Below are positions 21,521 to 33,079 of a stretch of 64,000 nucleotides of DNA, in pieces. This DNA is from Gautieria morchelliformis (taxonomy: Eukaryota; Basidiomycota; Agaricomycetes; Gomphales; Gomphaceae). The position numbers and the translations under genes are program-made. The stretch is taken from NCBI GenBank assembly GCA_015179125.1, contig WHVA01000390.1, forward strand, positions 46,351 to 110,350, read 5' to 3'. Numbering within the stretch: position 1 is the first letter of the stretch; every line of letters begins with the position of its first letter. The notes beneath the pieces were generated by a model. That model searched no databases, was not told the DNA's origin, and saw only the letters and a program-made list of their open reading frames with translations.

Positions 21521-23149
21521 ATGGTATCTTTACCAGCACTTTCGCTTTCTGCTCAGCAAGCCTGTATGTTTTTCTTGCAATCTTCTGCCATTCCTGTCGC
21601 CAACTTACAACCTCAATATGTTACAGTAAATATTGGGAAGCAGTCTCGTGCAGGCGCTTTAGGTGGAGCTAAGCTCCAGTTGTTTATGCTTACCCTAACG
21701 ACAAGTTTGTGTGATACTAGGGCTACTTGCCTATGATCACTTTATAACTTTGGGAAGAGAGGCGAGTACAATGACACGTTCTCTATATATTCTTGTCGAA
21801 TATTATTTTTCTAGATCGAATATGTCTGGTGGCAAGACAAGACAAGATGGGGTTTTTGGCTTTATATTTTCGTATGCAACGTATTGCCGATATTGCCGAG
21901 TCGTGAAATTGAAACAAATTTTAGAATCGCTTTTTGGCACCATTATGGCTCATATTTGACACCAGTGCTTACGCCTTCTATCCGATGCATGTGTTTCTTC
22001 AACCTAATTAACATCTTTCACTTAGTTCCCCTTACTCCAAGTGGAGTTGTCTCGTCAAAAGTGCGTGGGTCCAATCTCATATTCGACCATGATACGAGCC
22101 TCCTAATTGCTGCTCCCATAGATGTATGTGTGACGACAAACTTATCACACATATGTTTCCTAAGTGTTTCTCAGCTGTATAGTGTATCTGATGTTCGACG
22201 ATATCATGTACGCAAAACCTTCGATCTATGACTTCCTGGATTCACCGCTAATTTTATCCCTAGCATACTTGTCACTACCATTACAGTACAAGGTGAGTCT
22301 TTTCAATCTCTTTCTGGCAGCTCGGGATCATGATTTGGGTCAGTCATCCTACAATTGCGGATTTATGTGTTGTACGAACGCAGTCATAAGATACTGCTGC
22401 TCCTTATCAGCTTGTGCGCGATGGAGCTCGCAACAATGGCCATTCTAGTGGGTGTGACACTGGCACATATTTCGCGTAAGTGTTTCTCCACAATACCAGG
22501 AATTCGTCAAGCTTCCCCCCAAACCAGACCTACCCATTATTTCTACCCCGACTGGCTGTGAATACACTGGTGTCATATCACTCTCTGCGTTGTTCTGGAT
22601 TCCTGCGCTTATATATGAGCCCATCTTATGTGCACTTGTAATGATGCGCGCATGGAAGCTTGACCGAGCAAGCAAGCATATGGGTGGGAGTCCGGTGGTT
22701 CATATGCTCGCTCGCGACAGGTAATCACGGATCCCCCCGCAACAATCCACATTGACATTACATATATTATATCTTCAGTTTAATCTATTTCGTCGGGTGG
22801 GTATTTTTCGTCCCTTCTCTTGGGGTAGTTTTTTTATCATACTTTATACTTCAGCATATTCGCCGAACTCCTCATCAGTACAGTGATTTGGGCACGGTTC
22901 CCCACATACATCAACATTGTTAACCCGTCCGTATCCCAAGTCGTCTGTTATGCATTTTAGATTTTATTCATTCAGACGGTTCACAGATGGTCTGCGGCGC
23001 TTCCATCCGTGCTCGGAAGTCGCTTGCTCCTGAACATGCGTAAACGAGCATACCAAACTGAGACTTACACCGGAGCCACAGAGGGAGACGGTTACCACCT
23101 ATCAACGTTGAATGCTGCACCAGGGGTAATGACCGCTGAAACAAGTTAA
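21521..23149 (+). CDS. DUF6533 seven-helix membrane protein
   Basis: The family is widespread in Agaricomycetes, with predicted multi-pass membrane topology and unknown function. Exon 1 from ATG 21521 includes NLQPQYVTVNI. After an intron comes the DUF6533 core VILGLLAYDHFITLGRE (about 21707-21760) and EYVWWQDKTRWGFWLYIFV (near 21818-21875). The middle (about 21880-22330) is poorly resolved. Clear exons resume: LRIYVLYERSHKILLLLISL; GCEYTGVISLSALFWIPALI to HMLARD (2252x-22720); a short exon 22779-22796 (LIYFVG); 22855-22926 (IFAELLISTVIWARFPTYIN); and 22976-23149 (LPSVLGSRLLLNMRKRAYQ, ending ETS). The 3' introns are canonical and phase-consistent. The unclear middle means I cannot rule out a lesion there. 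Confidence 0.7.
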
Positions 23150-23612
23150 TTCGTCTGCGCACTTAGCATGTACCGTTGGTTGTGTTCAATCAGTTCAGCC
23201 TGGATCCGGCATTACGAGATGTACACGGTGTAGTAATGTGATCACTGGTAGGAATGAGGTAGCGTTTATATACTTCATCCTCGAGGGAGCTATGGACGAC
23301 CAGAGGCGCCACCGATACTTCCTTTATAAGTATACAGAGACTTCCGACCATGAATTGTTGGTAGACCGCCACTGCGGAAGAAGAACATCTATTTCCGCCT
23401 GCGCTTTTGCTTATGTTTCAGGATGCAGCTTCATCCCAGGACAAATGCCGCAAGCACTGAATGACTAGTATTAAAATATCATTACTTAGTAGTGATGCAC
23501 AGAACTCAACCTGGCTCAAAACCAGCGTATAACTTGGAGATCGACTATCTGTCATTAACACTGACACAATTACAAGGGACACTCAAGAAAGGCATCTCGC
23601 CATCTCATTCAC
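23150..23612. other. Convergent intergenic gap
   Basis: This lies between the 3' ends of the DUF6533 and Acr3 genes. It holds only short open frames. It presumably contains both polyadenylation regions. Confidence 0.35.
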
Positions 23613-25356
23613 TTACTTCCTCTCCTCGCCGTCACTGAGTCGATCCCACCGAAGACGCCTCTCGAATTTAAGAGCAACCCAGGAAAGGCCAAGTAAGACG
23701 GGGACCTAAATAACGTATGTTATTCATCAATGTAGATTATACATGGATTCCATGCCCACCTCCACAAGAGGACCAATAGTAGCTGCCAGGGCCTGCTCTG
23801 AATTAACGCCATACACCCCTACAGCAACGGCGATGGCAAGTTCCTGCACCAATGGATGTGACGTCGCCGATAGCAAGTCGGAAAGAGCAGTTACTCACAA
23901 AGTTATTGCTCCCCGCAGTAAATGCTTGGACTACGGCTATGTCATACCCAAAAATATTTGGGCGCGACGAGTTTCGATACTTCCTGGAAAACCACCACAT
24001 TGCGAAGAAAGTGAGAGTCCATGTGATGAGGAAGTAAAGTATCATCGGGACGAAGACACGGAATACAGGACCGAGGTTGTGGGAGATTCGTTTCCCTTGA
24101 GAAGCGAATATGACGATGACGGTGTACAGTAATCCTATCAGAGCAACCGGGGAGAAGTATCGGAGGAATTTGGCGAGGCCACTCGGTCCTGCAACGAAGT
24201 AAACGAGGGCACGCGTGCTGCCACCAAGAAGTAACGGGATTCCAAGATACTAGGGCATGGCATCTCAGCTGCAGCAGTGATGATATTTCTCAAAACTTAC
24301 GATGAGAACGGATTTTGCGACTGAGGCATAATCAACGTGCACACCGGCTTGTCCGCCGATCACGTTGACAAAGAGGAGCGCGTAAGGGGCGTACAAAATG
24401 ATCTGCAGTACAGAGTTGATAACAACCAAAACTGCGAGTGTTGGCCAATTCAGAAAGATTTGATATTGCCACCATTATACATGACTTACTTGCGCAATAG
24501 TTCATGTCGCCACCGGCAAGTTGATTCCAAATCATAACCATAGCGATGCACCTGTCGCATCGAGAGGCTTCAGTAAGAAGGTTTGACGAGAACTTTTTTT
24601 TACAAAGGTACCTGGCTAGTCCCACGAGAATGACACCTGTGCGGTAATTAGGCAGATCGGGGAGAGTAGCCCAGGCGAGTCCCAGCATGATGAGCGGGGC
24701 AAAAATCCAGTTTAAAACAAGGGATATTCCAATATGGATCCATATCTTTGGAGATGTAAAGATAATGGGCAATAGTTCGTACTGACACACGCGTTAGCTT
24801 CTGAACACGAGCCACGGTAAGTTATGGGTAAAACTTTTTACCTGAACTTTTGCAAGAACAGGCCACATCATGACAATCAGGCCTATAGAGTAGTGTGAGC
24901 GGCTTCATAGTTACGACGAGGTCATCTATTGTGTTACCGATTGCAATGGCTGGCAAAGAAGCATGTTACTGTAAGCGACAGTTCGACTTGAACGTGTGCA
25001 AAGAAACAATGCTCACGCAAAGAAACACTGTTAAATGTGACGAGTTGAAACGCCTGTTGTACGTTGGGGGCATAGTTCCCAATTATAACGCCAAGAACCA
25101 TGAACAACAGTATCCATACGGCGAGAAATCTGTCCAAGAAAGACAATGATCTCAACAAAGCTAAGGGTAGATGTGTCAATGAGTGCGAAATATGTGGCTT
25201 TGCAATAAAAAAACCTTTTGAACTCAAATTCACGTGTTCTGGCTCTCGAGAAGGAACATCTGAGACATTCTGAGGCGCCTGGTCGACATTCGATGTTCCA
25301 AGGGCCTCAATGTCCTTTTCAGTGACAGAACCGCTGGTTACAAGGCGCGAATCCAT
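23613..25356 (-). CDS. ACR3: Acr3-type arsenite efflux transporter
   Basis: Acr3 proteins export arsenite (and often antimonite) across the plasma membrane. They belong to the bile/arsenite/riboflavin transporter superfamily with ten membrane helices. The gene resolves into nine exons, all GT-AG and in phase: 25356-25017, 24949-24938, 24882-24842, 24781-24612, 24551-24490, 24431-24301, 24249-23899, 23843-23760, 23705-23613, for 427 residues, a normal length. Landmarks are LSFLDRFLAVWILLFMVLGV (TM1), AIGLIVMMWPVLAKVQYELL (TM2), GLARCIAMVMIWNQLAGGD with the conserved essential Cys, GLLYTVIVIFASQGKRI, AVVQAFTAGSNNFELAIAVA, and GPLVEVPVLLGL with the conserved Glu. A 12-nt exon (24938-24949) encodes most of PIAIG. 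The N-terminal cytosolic tail of about 75 residues is hydrophilic. The gene is divergent from the chitin synthase, 765 bp away. It appears intact. Confidence 0.95.
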
Positions 25357-26121
25357 GGAGGGGATCTCAGGGGGGGGATGGTACGACTTTTGATAGAGCG
25401 TGCGACATTAAAAAAATGTGACATTAGTACTGACAAACATAAGTCACGTGATCACTCGGCAATTTTTCTTACTGCGCCAGCGACTTTCTTCAGGCACCCG
25501 TATGTATTGACCCGAGTCAGGTTCCAAGTCTATTTTCCCGAATTTCGGAAGGTAGAGATTATTGCGGGCCGCTATCAGCCACGCAACGTAGACGTGGCGT
25601 AGTGCCATGATGTCTGGAGGCGGGGGAACGACCGATTCCTAACAACCGGAGCCTTGGACGGGCGAGGCTGAAGGAGAGAAAATAGTGACCAGTCAATTAG
25701 ATGCCACGCTTAACATGAAGCGGATAGTACAGAACACCACAAGGCCCGGTCGCTTGTCGGCCATCTCTATTTTCTCTACTTCGTGCTTCGTAGACGTAGA
25801 AAGTTACCTCTATGCATGGATTTTCATCGAGCTAGCTAAACAGTTATGGACTTGGAGAATTTGTGCTGATCCCAAAGATAGTTTCTAACGCAAGCGAATA
25901 AGTGCTGGCTCCGCACAACAGATAAGAGGCTCTGGTACAAGCATGGCGAGGAAACAATGAACATGCAAGTTAACAGGAAGAACTCGAATGTAAGTACTTA
26001 CTACGTGCCACAAGGCTAAGGGCAGCTGCTGACGTAACATCAGACCGCTTGACACCCGCATCGCCTTGCACGGTGGCAAGCAGTGGGAAAGGCCGCAGCT
26101 TGCTATTCTCCTCTTACTACC
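25357..26121. promoter_or_regulatory. Divergent promoter region between ACR3 and chitin synthase
   Basis: 765 bp separate the two start codons. No other gene fits. No single motif can be assigned with confidence. Confidence 0.4.
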
Positions 26122-29100
26122 ATGTCTCAGTTTCCAGAGGTAGGGGCCACTTTGCCCGGTCACTGAAATTGAGAATCTGACGCTGCCCACAGGGTAATTA
26201 CGGCCAGGGTCCATACCAACCCTATACTTCTTCATTCTCGCCTCCACCCGTCTCATATCCAAACCCGACGCCTCCACCGCCGCCGCCTTTACCCTATCCC
26301 GTTACCACTGCGACCCCGAACCCATACGAGAATCCCGCTTACAACGATCCCTCTCCACTGGCAGATCCGTTCAGTACACCACTCGACCCATATCGTCCTC
26401 AGTTGCAAGGTGGGCAGCCCCAGACGGACTACATAGGAGGCGGTCTACCATACCCATCATCGAGGATATCCCAGTCTTACGAGCTACATGATGACCCCTT
26501 CGAGGCTAATCAAAACCATGACATCCCTCTGCTTCAGCGCGAGAATTCGGCTGGCACTGCATCACTTCGCTCGCGCGTTCCAGGCTCATATGAACCTTCC
26601 ATTAATGAAGATCAAGAAGAGAGCACTAACATTCGCTACGGTCGGATTCCTCAACGGGTCCCGCGCCGGTACAAGACCATGAAGAAGGTCGAGTGAGTGT
26701 GGCACCGGTGGGACATTGCCACTCGCTGACAATCTCATAGGCTGTTCCATGGTAATTTTGTTCTCGATGCGGCTGTCCCGTCAAAGCTGCTCAACATGTG
26801 CCCAATGCGCACGGAGCGCGAGTTCGCCTACATGCGCTACTCGGCCGCGACGTGCGATCCGAACAACTTCATGGAGGAAGGTTACACTCTCCGACAGGTG
26901 CTCTATGACCCACCCCGACGTACGGAACTCTTCATCGTTCTCACTATGTATAACGAAGACGAGGAACTATTCTGTCGGACGATGCATGGTGTGATAAAAA
27001 ACATCGCGCACTTGTGTACGCGTGAAAGGTCAAAGACGTGGGGCAAGGAGGGCTGGAAAAAGGTTGTTGTTTGTATTGTGAGCGACGGGCGCATGAAAAT
27101 CAACTCTCGCACGCTGTCTATCATCGCCACCATTGGTGCATACCAGGATGGCATCGCCAAGGTGAGATGACATAATGTAACCGTTGTGCGATCCTTCTTA
27201 TACTTTTTCTAGAACGTCGTCAATGGCAAGCCTGTTGCAGCACATATTTACGAGTACACAACGCAGGGTGAGTGAAGGTCAATTGGCCATGGTGCATCTT
27301 GTCTCATCCCGCCACAGTTTCGGTCACGCCCTCGATGAAAATCGAAGGCTCAGAGAAAGGCATCATGCCTGTGCAGCTAATCTTCTGTCTCAAAGAGAAG
27401 AACCAGAAGAAAATCAACTCACATCGGTGGTTTTTCAACGCGTTTGGGCAAGTTCTCCAGGTGAGTCGCTACACCTTATTCTTTCCCGACGTGTCTAGAA
27501 TCATTGCGCCGTAGCCCAACGTCTGTGTGCTGCTGGATGTTGGTACCATGCCTGGTCCAACGTCTATTTACCATCTCTGGAAAGCCTTTGATATCAACTC
27601 CAACGTTGGTGGTGCGTGCGGCGAGATTGTCGCGCTCAAAGGCAAGTGGGGACTCAACCTACTCAACCCGCTTGTCGCGGCGCAGAACTTTGAGTACAAA
27701 ATGAGCAACATTTTGGACAAGCCATTGGAGAGCGTGTTCGGGTACATTACCGTGCTTCCCGGCGCATTCAGTGCGTACCGGTTTATTGCGCTACAGAACG
27801 ACCCGCTCGGGGAGGGACCATTGCAGAAGTACTTCTTGGGCGAGACGATGGTGTGTTGACTAAATATCGTTAGAGAGCGGCGCTAATGCGTGGACTATAG
27901 CATGGCGCAGGCGCAGATATCTTCACGGCGAACATGTACCTTGCAGAAGACCGTATTTTGTGTTGGGAGCTCGTGTCCAAACGAGGTGGTGCATGGATAT
28001 TGCACTACGTGAAATCCGCCTATGCGGTGACTGACGTGCCTGATGAGGTGTGTACATTTAACGGTGCCTGCGTACCCGAATCTCAGCTGTGCTACTCCTT
28101 AGGTCCCCGAGCTCATCTCGCAACGTCGACGGTGGCTGAACGGATCGTTCTTTGCCGCCATCCATTCTACTGTCAAGTTCGGATATATTTATCGCTCTTC
28201 GCACTCGTTCGCGCGCAAGTTCTGGATACACGTTGAGATGGTATACCAGACATTCAACCTCATCTTCTCCTGGTTCGCACTCGTAAGTTTCCCCTCGTGC
28301 GCTAGCGATCGTGAAAATGATTCGTGATTGCCTGCGTAGGGCAACTATTATATCGCATTTGTATGTCGGCCTATGGTGTGTTTCGGTCATGTACCACCGA
28401 CCTGACAACCCTTCGTATCAGAGCATCCTGAGTAATGCGTTAGAGGATCCAAGTTTTCATATCGGAGGGTGGATTAAAGTCCTCAACACGATCTTGAATT
28501 TCTTCTACCTAGGCCTCTTAGTGATGTGCTTCCTGATATCCCTTGGGAATCGACCGCAGGGGTAGGTGGTTAATCCGACGGAATCAACTAGTTATGTTGA
28601 CCAGGAACGCAGGTCCAAGCGTGCCTATACCACAGCCATCGTCGGATTTGGAGTGGTCACAGTGTACATGACGGTGCGCCAAACCAGGGACTGCGATGAC
28701 GAGTTTTCTGACCTCCGTATGCCAGTTCTCGGCGTTTTTCCTAGCATTCAATGGCTTGAGCAATATCCAGAAAGAATCAGGCAAACCTCTCGGTATTTCA
28801 GATATCTTCACTAACCACATCTTCCGGGATATCGTCATCTCTCTGCTAGCGACATTAGGGTTGTATATCATCTCCTCGCTCCTATTCGTACGTCTTGCTA
28901 CAGTTAGCGCGGGGCAGGCCCTGACACAAACACAGTTTGAACCGTGGCATATGATCACGTCATTCCTCCAATACCTCCTGATGGCGCCATCTTATATCGC
29001 AGTGCTCAATGTTTATGCGTTCGCAAATGTCCAGTATGTCGGCACGACCCTTCTGATTGGTCTTACATGCTGACGCCTACGTAGTGATGTGTCCTGGGGA

Positions 29101-29737
29101 ACAAAAGGTGATAACAAAGTCAGCACTGATCTTGGTGTTGTCAAGACGTCGGGTGGAAAGGCCAATGAGGTGGAGGTGGCTGTGCCGACGGAAGACCGAG
29201 ACATCAACGCGGCATACGAAGACGCCATCGTCGTGTTATCGACAAAGCCTCCAAAGGTGGAGTCGAAACCAGACCCGGCGACGCAACAAGAGGACTATTA
29301 CCGGCAGTTCCGGACAAAGTGTGTGTCTCCGCTATGTGTGTTCGTGGACTAATTGTTTGGAATAAAAGTGTCTTGTTGGCGTGGACATTGTCGAACGTAC
29401 GTCTTGTTAGTGTGCGGTGCGAGTTTGGTTGTTGACGTGACGAACCACAGGCTCTTCTCGCTGCAGCGATTCTGTACGTGATACATAGCCCATCGTAGAT
29501 CACAGGCACTGATAGGAACATGTGCAGGAGTGCCACAGGAAGTGCCGCCACCCGAGGTGCGAACAACACCGTAAACGGCTACATGTCATTTGTGCTGTTC
29601 TCGGTGGCAGGGCTTGCATGTACGTCGTTCATATTCCTTGATAATAAAGTCCCCGTGTCCGAAAGTCGTATCTTGCAGTTACGCGGTTTTGCGGATCGAC
29701 AGCGTACATGGTCATCAGACTCTTCGCAGGCGAGTAG
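26122..29737 (+). CDS. Chitin synthase, division 1 (class I-III type)
   Basis: This plasma-membrane GT2 glycosyltransferase polymerises UDP-GlcNAc into cell-wall chitin. I resolve 18 exons, all in phase: 26122-26139, 26193-26692, 26741-27161, 27213-27267, 27318-27460, 27515-27850, 27901-28047, 28103-28282, 28340-28360, 28422-28561, 28613-28673, 28726-28887, 28936-29033, 29085-29318, 29369-29396, 29451-29473, 29528-29619 and 29679-29737, giving 905 residues. A Pro/Tyr-rich cytosolic N-terminus (about 190 residues) precedes the chitin_synth_1N region ([17 protein letters not shown]). Catalytic marks are [65 protein letters not shown] (EDR) and [12 protein letters not shown] (QRRRW). Several C-terminal membrane helices follow, with [12 protein letters not shown] between them. 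Length and motifs are normal. Exons of 18, 21, 23 and 28 nt make it unusually fragmented. Assignment is firm; the exact class is not determined. Confidence 0.95.
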
Positions 29738-32700
29738 CGGTGGTTCCACGACACAAATATATACTTTGCATCACCGAGAATCTGCCACGGGCTGTATCCT
29801 TATCTATCTTTCGCGTTCTGTTTCGATGTTTCCACAGTTACCCTGCCGCACTTGCTTGAATCGACCCACGGACATACCGCTTTGCACAGTGTACTATTGG
29901 ATGTAGTCATGATACTGCATGCTTCGGGGAAGCAGTGGGAAGGTCGCCCCGAGCCCACGTGTTTTGCAGAGCTTATTAGCCTAATAGGCATAAATCGCCC
30001 CCGGCGACTTGATAAGGACTTGGGGAGTTCCCCCGATCTGCTGTGCCTATAGCCTTCCTTCGGAAGGGCATCCGCCTGTACGTAACATAAATCCGTGTCT
30101 GAATTCGCACAGAGGTTGCGACTGGAAGCAATGCAGCCCGAACGAGTGCAGCCACCGCCACGTCCATCGTTCGAATGCAACGAGTCAAGACGCTATTTTT
30201 CCAGGGCTGGTGGCGTTTGCCATCGCGGTGGCTCTGTAAACGGGGTGGCCTCGAGCCCATCGCCCGCAACGGGAAAGGCGTGACCATGTCACTCGTAACG
30301 TCACGGAAATGGAACTCCTGTCTTACGGCCACACCCTCAAAATCGCCACTGATCTGCGGGCCTATGGAAAAGATGATAAACATCGGTGCTGGTAGAGCAC
30401 ACTGTCCGCTTCCGAGGCCGTGCTTTCCGTACGATGAGAGAGTTGACATACGACGGCTTAACCGAGGTACGACGGGTCCTTATCAACGCTTCTTTAGTAT
30501 CACTTTAATGATCCTTAATGATCCACGGCCCCGAATCCAGTCGTCAGTTGAGATGGCCACATATCGGGGGGTCCAATCTAGATCTCAGATCGCAAGTCTG
30601 GACAATTACGACAGTCCGTGTGTGCCCGTTTAGGACCTCAGTTTTAATTGTTCACGCAACAGGGCGGCAATGGTGGGCTTGGCCCGAGCCGAGCTTGCAT
30701 GATTGTCCACCGCAAACGAAAAGGCGCGTGCAAATCATATGAAGATCCACCCTGGTAGATACTATTTTCAACACCCATGCCCTTAGAAATACAGAAAACG
30801 CGTGCTCTGCACTGCAGAACTGGAAGAAAAGGACCCCCATGCCATACATACAATGTCCCCAATGGAAGATGCGCTCTAGTGAAACAGTGATCGAGACGTC
30901 TAACGTGTAGCCAAAAACGAAGATAACAAAGCGAGAGCGGAGAAAGCAGAGCAACAGACACGACATTGACGCGCGTTATGCCGGTTTTTTGCGACTCTGG
31001 TATCGCAGGTGAGACGCGGCGCAGCAGCAAGCGCGGTGTCGGACATACCTTGTTCATCATCAAAAAGTCGCCATCATCGGCCCCGTTGCTTTTACGGGTT
31101 GTACACTGGCAACAGGCAGTGTCAGTAAGCGCTTCCTAGGGTGACTGTGCCACTAACAGAGTACGCCGGTGGTTGACTGTGTGCATATGCCGCCTGAGGA
31201 TCTCGACGCTGCAGCGTTTGCTGCAACTAACCGGACATGAGTGGGCCTGGAGGGTACGGCGAGCAACAAGGACGAACCTTGGCCTGGCTGGCCTCTTTTG
31301 ACGCGCCCAGACCGCCGTAGTGTAGGCACCGCGGGTCTACGCTGGGCATGTTGGGGAGATGGGATAGGCTGTGTGTCATACTAGGGAGAGCAACGACTTT
31401 TGAAGAGGAGGACGATTTTGAGACAGAAGTCTTGGTCTTTGTCGTTGTGGAGGAGGACATGATAGTCAGGAGGACGATCAATTGTAGGCTGTGGACAAAG
31501 TGACAAGGTTACGCTGCAGTGGACTATATACCGCAGTCTGGCGCTTGCTGGAACCGAGCCGTGTTGTGGGTGTGGCTGATAATGTAGGGTATCCGACAGG
31601 CGGTTGGTCCTCGCGGCAGCTCGACCTGGCAATCTGCATGGGGTTTACTCAGGCGAGTGACCGCGGGGAGTTCCGAGGTAGTTTAATTTTCCTTTCTTTG
31701 CCTCCCCGTCCGGCGTACACCGAGAGCCAGCTGATAGTGGACTCCCGCTATGGTTCGGCCCTGCACACGCTCTAGCTCTACGCTGCTGACACCGACAATG
31801 AGCCCGATCCATCACACCCCAAAATTTTCTCTCCATTGGCTCTCGAAGCGAGCTAACAGGACACATGTCTAAGCAGAGCTCGCAGACCGAGTCTAAACAC
31901 GCAGCTGCCAAAATCCAGCCGTTTCATGCACTGATGTCGGCGATCTGGTATCACCTCTATAATGTCGAGACCCCCACATTTCGGTGGGAGATGACACCAC
32001 CCGAGCGGCATCAATTGCGGAACGCCTCCCTTCCCCCGGAAATTCTCATGACGCCTGTACCGTTCCCACCCGCTGGCGAAGGAATAAGCGTTTATCGCAC
32101 GTGGAAAGTCTATCTGTCTTTCGGCCGAAACGCCTCATCTGTCAATAACTCTTGAATTAAGCAGCTGTGCGTGAAACTTTCCTTGGCTTGGCATACCCTC
32201 CACGCTGACAGCAATTTCGTAAGATTTGCGAACCCACTCGCAGTCCCTCAGAAACAAGTATCGAAACATCACGAATCCGGCCAAGTCTCGATTGTCCCGC
32301 TGGATTCTTTTGGCATAGAATGTTTGGCTGGCACGTGCCTTCGCTTGCCAACGCGAAGGCTCAAGCCAATGATACTATCCCATGTCTCATGGTCCCCCGA
32401 CTGACGGCGACGCATTACATCTGCTTACGATACGATACGGCATTGTCTTCGCGGAAATAATGCAAGGTATGAAATATGACGTTCTAAAGCGTCGCTGCAT
32501 TTGGTGGCTGCGTTCTAGTATTTCGCTGTTAATGCTCGTTCGCACAATCAAGCGTGTTTCGAACCAGAACGGGTCGGCGATTCGCAGTGACATCATCGTC
32601 GACATGCGGTAATTTCGCGACCTCGAGACTACTGCATCCGTTCGAAGCCCACTCCAACCGCGAACAGTGGCAAACTCCGTGCATCTTTCTATGCTTTTTA

Positions 32701-33079
32701 GCCCGGCAGTTCTGGCGCTACACTGCATATGCTCCCTTTGTTAACTGTATTACACTTTTACATATGATGCGCGACTCTGCGCACGAAGCGACGAGTGTAT
32801 CTTTAGCCAACCCTAACGTTCGGCACGCTCTGTTTGTTATATCCGCCCTGTTCATGGTTCTTCATACGTCGCGTATTGTCTGGTATTACTAGGCAATAGC
32901 TGTCTATTACCAACACGCCTCATCAGCTCACACAGCCTAATTCAGTGAAATGTCCGCAGACGGTCATGCGCGTTCAGCGTAAAAATGTCTTGTGATTAGA
33001 TATTAATCGATGCACCCGATGTGTCCAAGCCGCCAAGATGAGCTCTTTAACATGCTCTCTGGGAGCCTTCCCCATGCCA
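29738..33079. other. 3.3-kb region without recognisable genes
   Basis: It contains scattered open frames. Plus-strand 31865-32155 (96 codons, ERHQLRNASLPPEILMTPVP) and minus-strand 31227-31460 (Ser/Thr/Lys-rich start MSSSTTTKTKTSVSKSSS) are the most protein-like, but neither is recognised. A similar phrase, HASGKQWEGRPEP (about 29915) and HATGRQWWAWPEP (about 30652), occurs twice in plus-strand translation and may mark a diverged duplication. A small hairpin CCTTCCTTCGGAAGG lies at about 30053. Confidence 0.35.
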
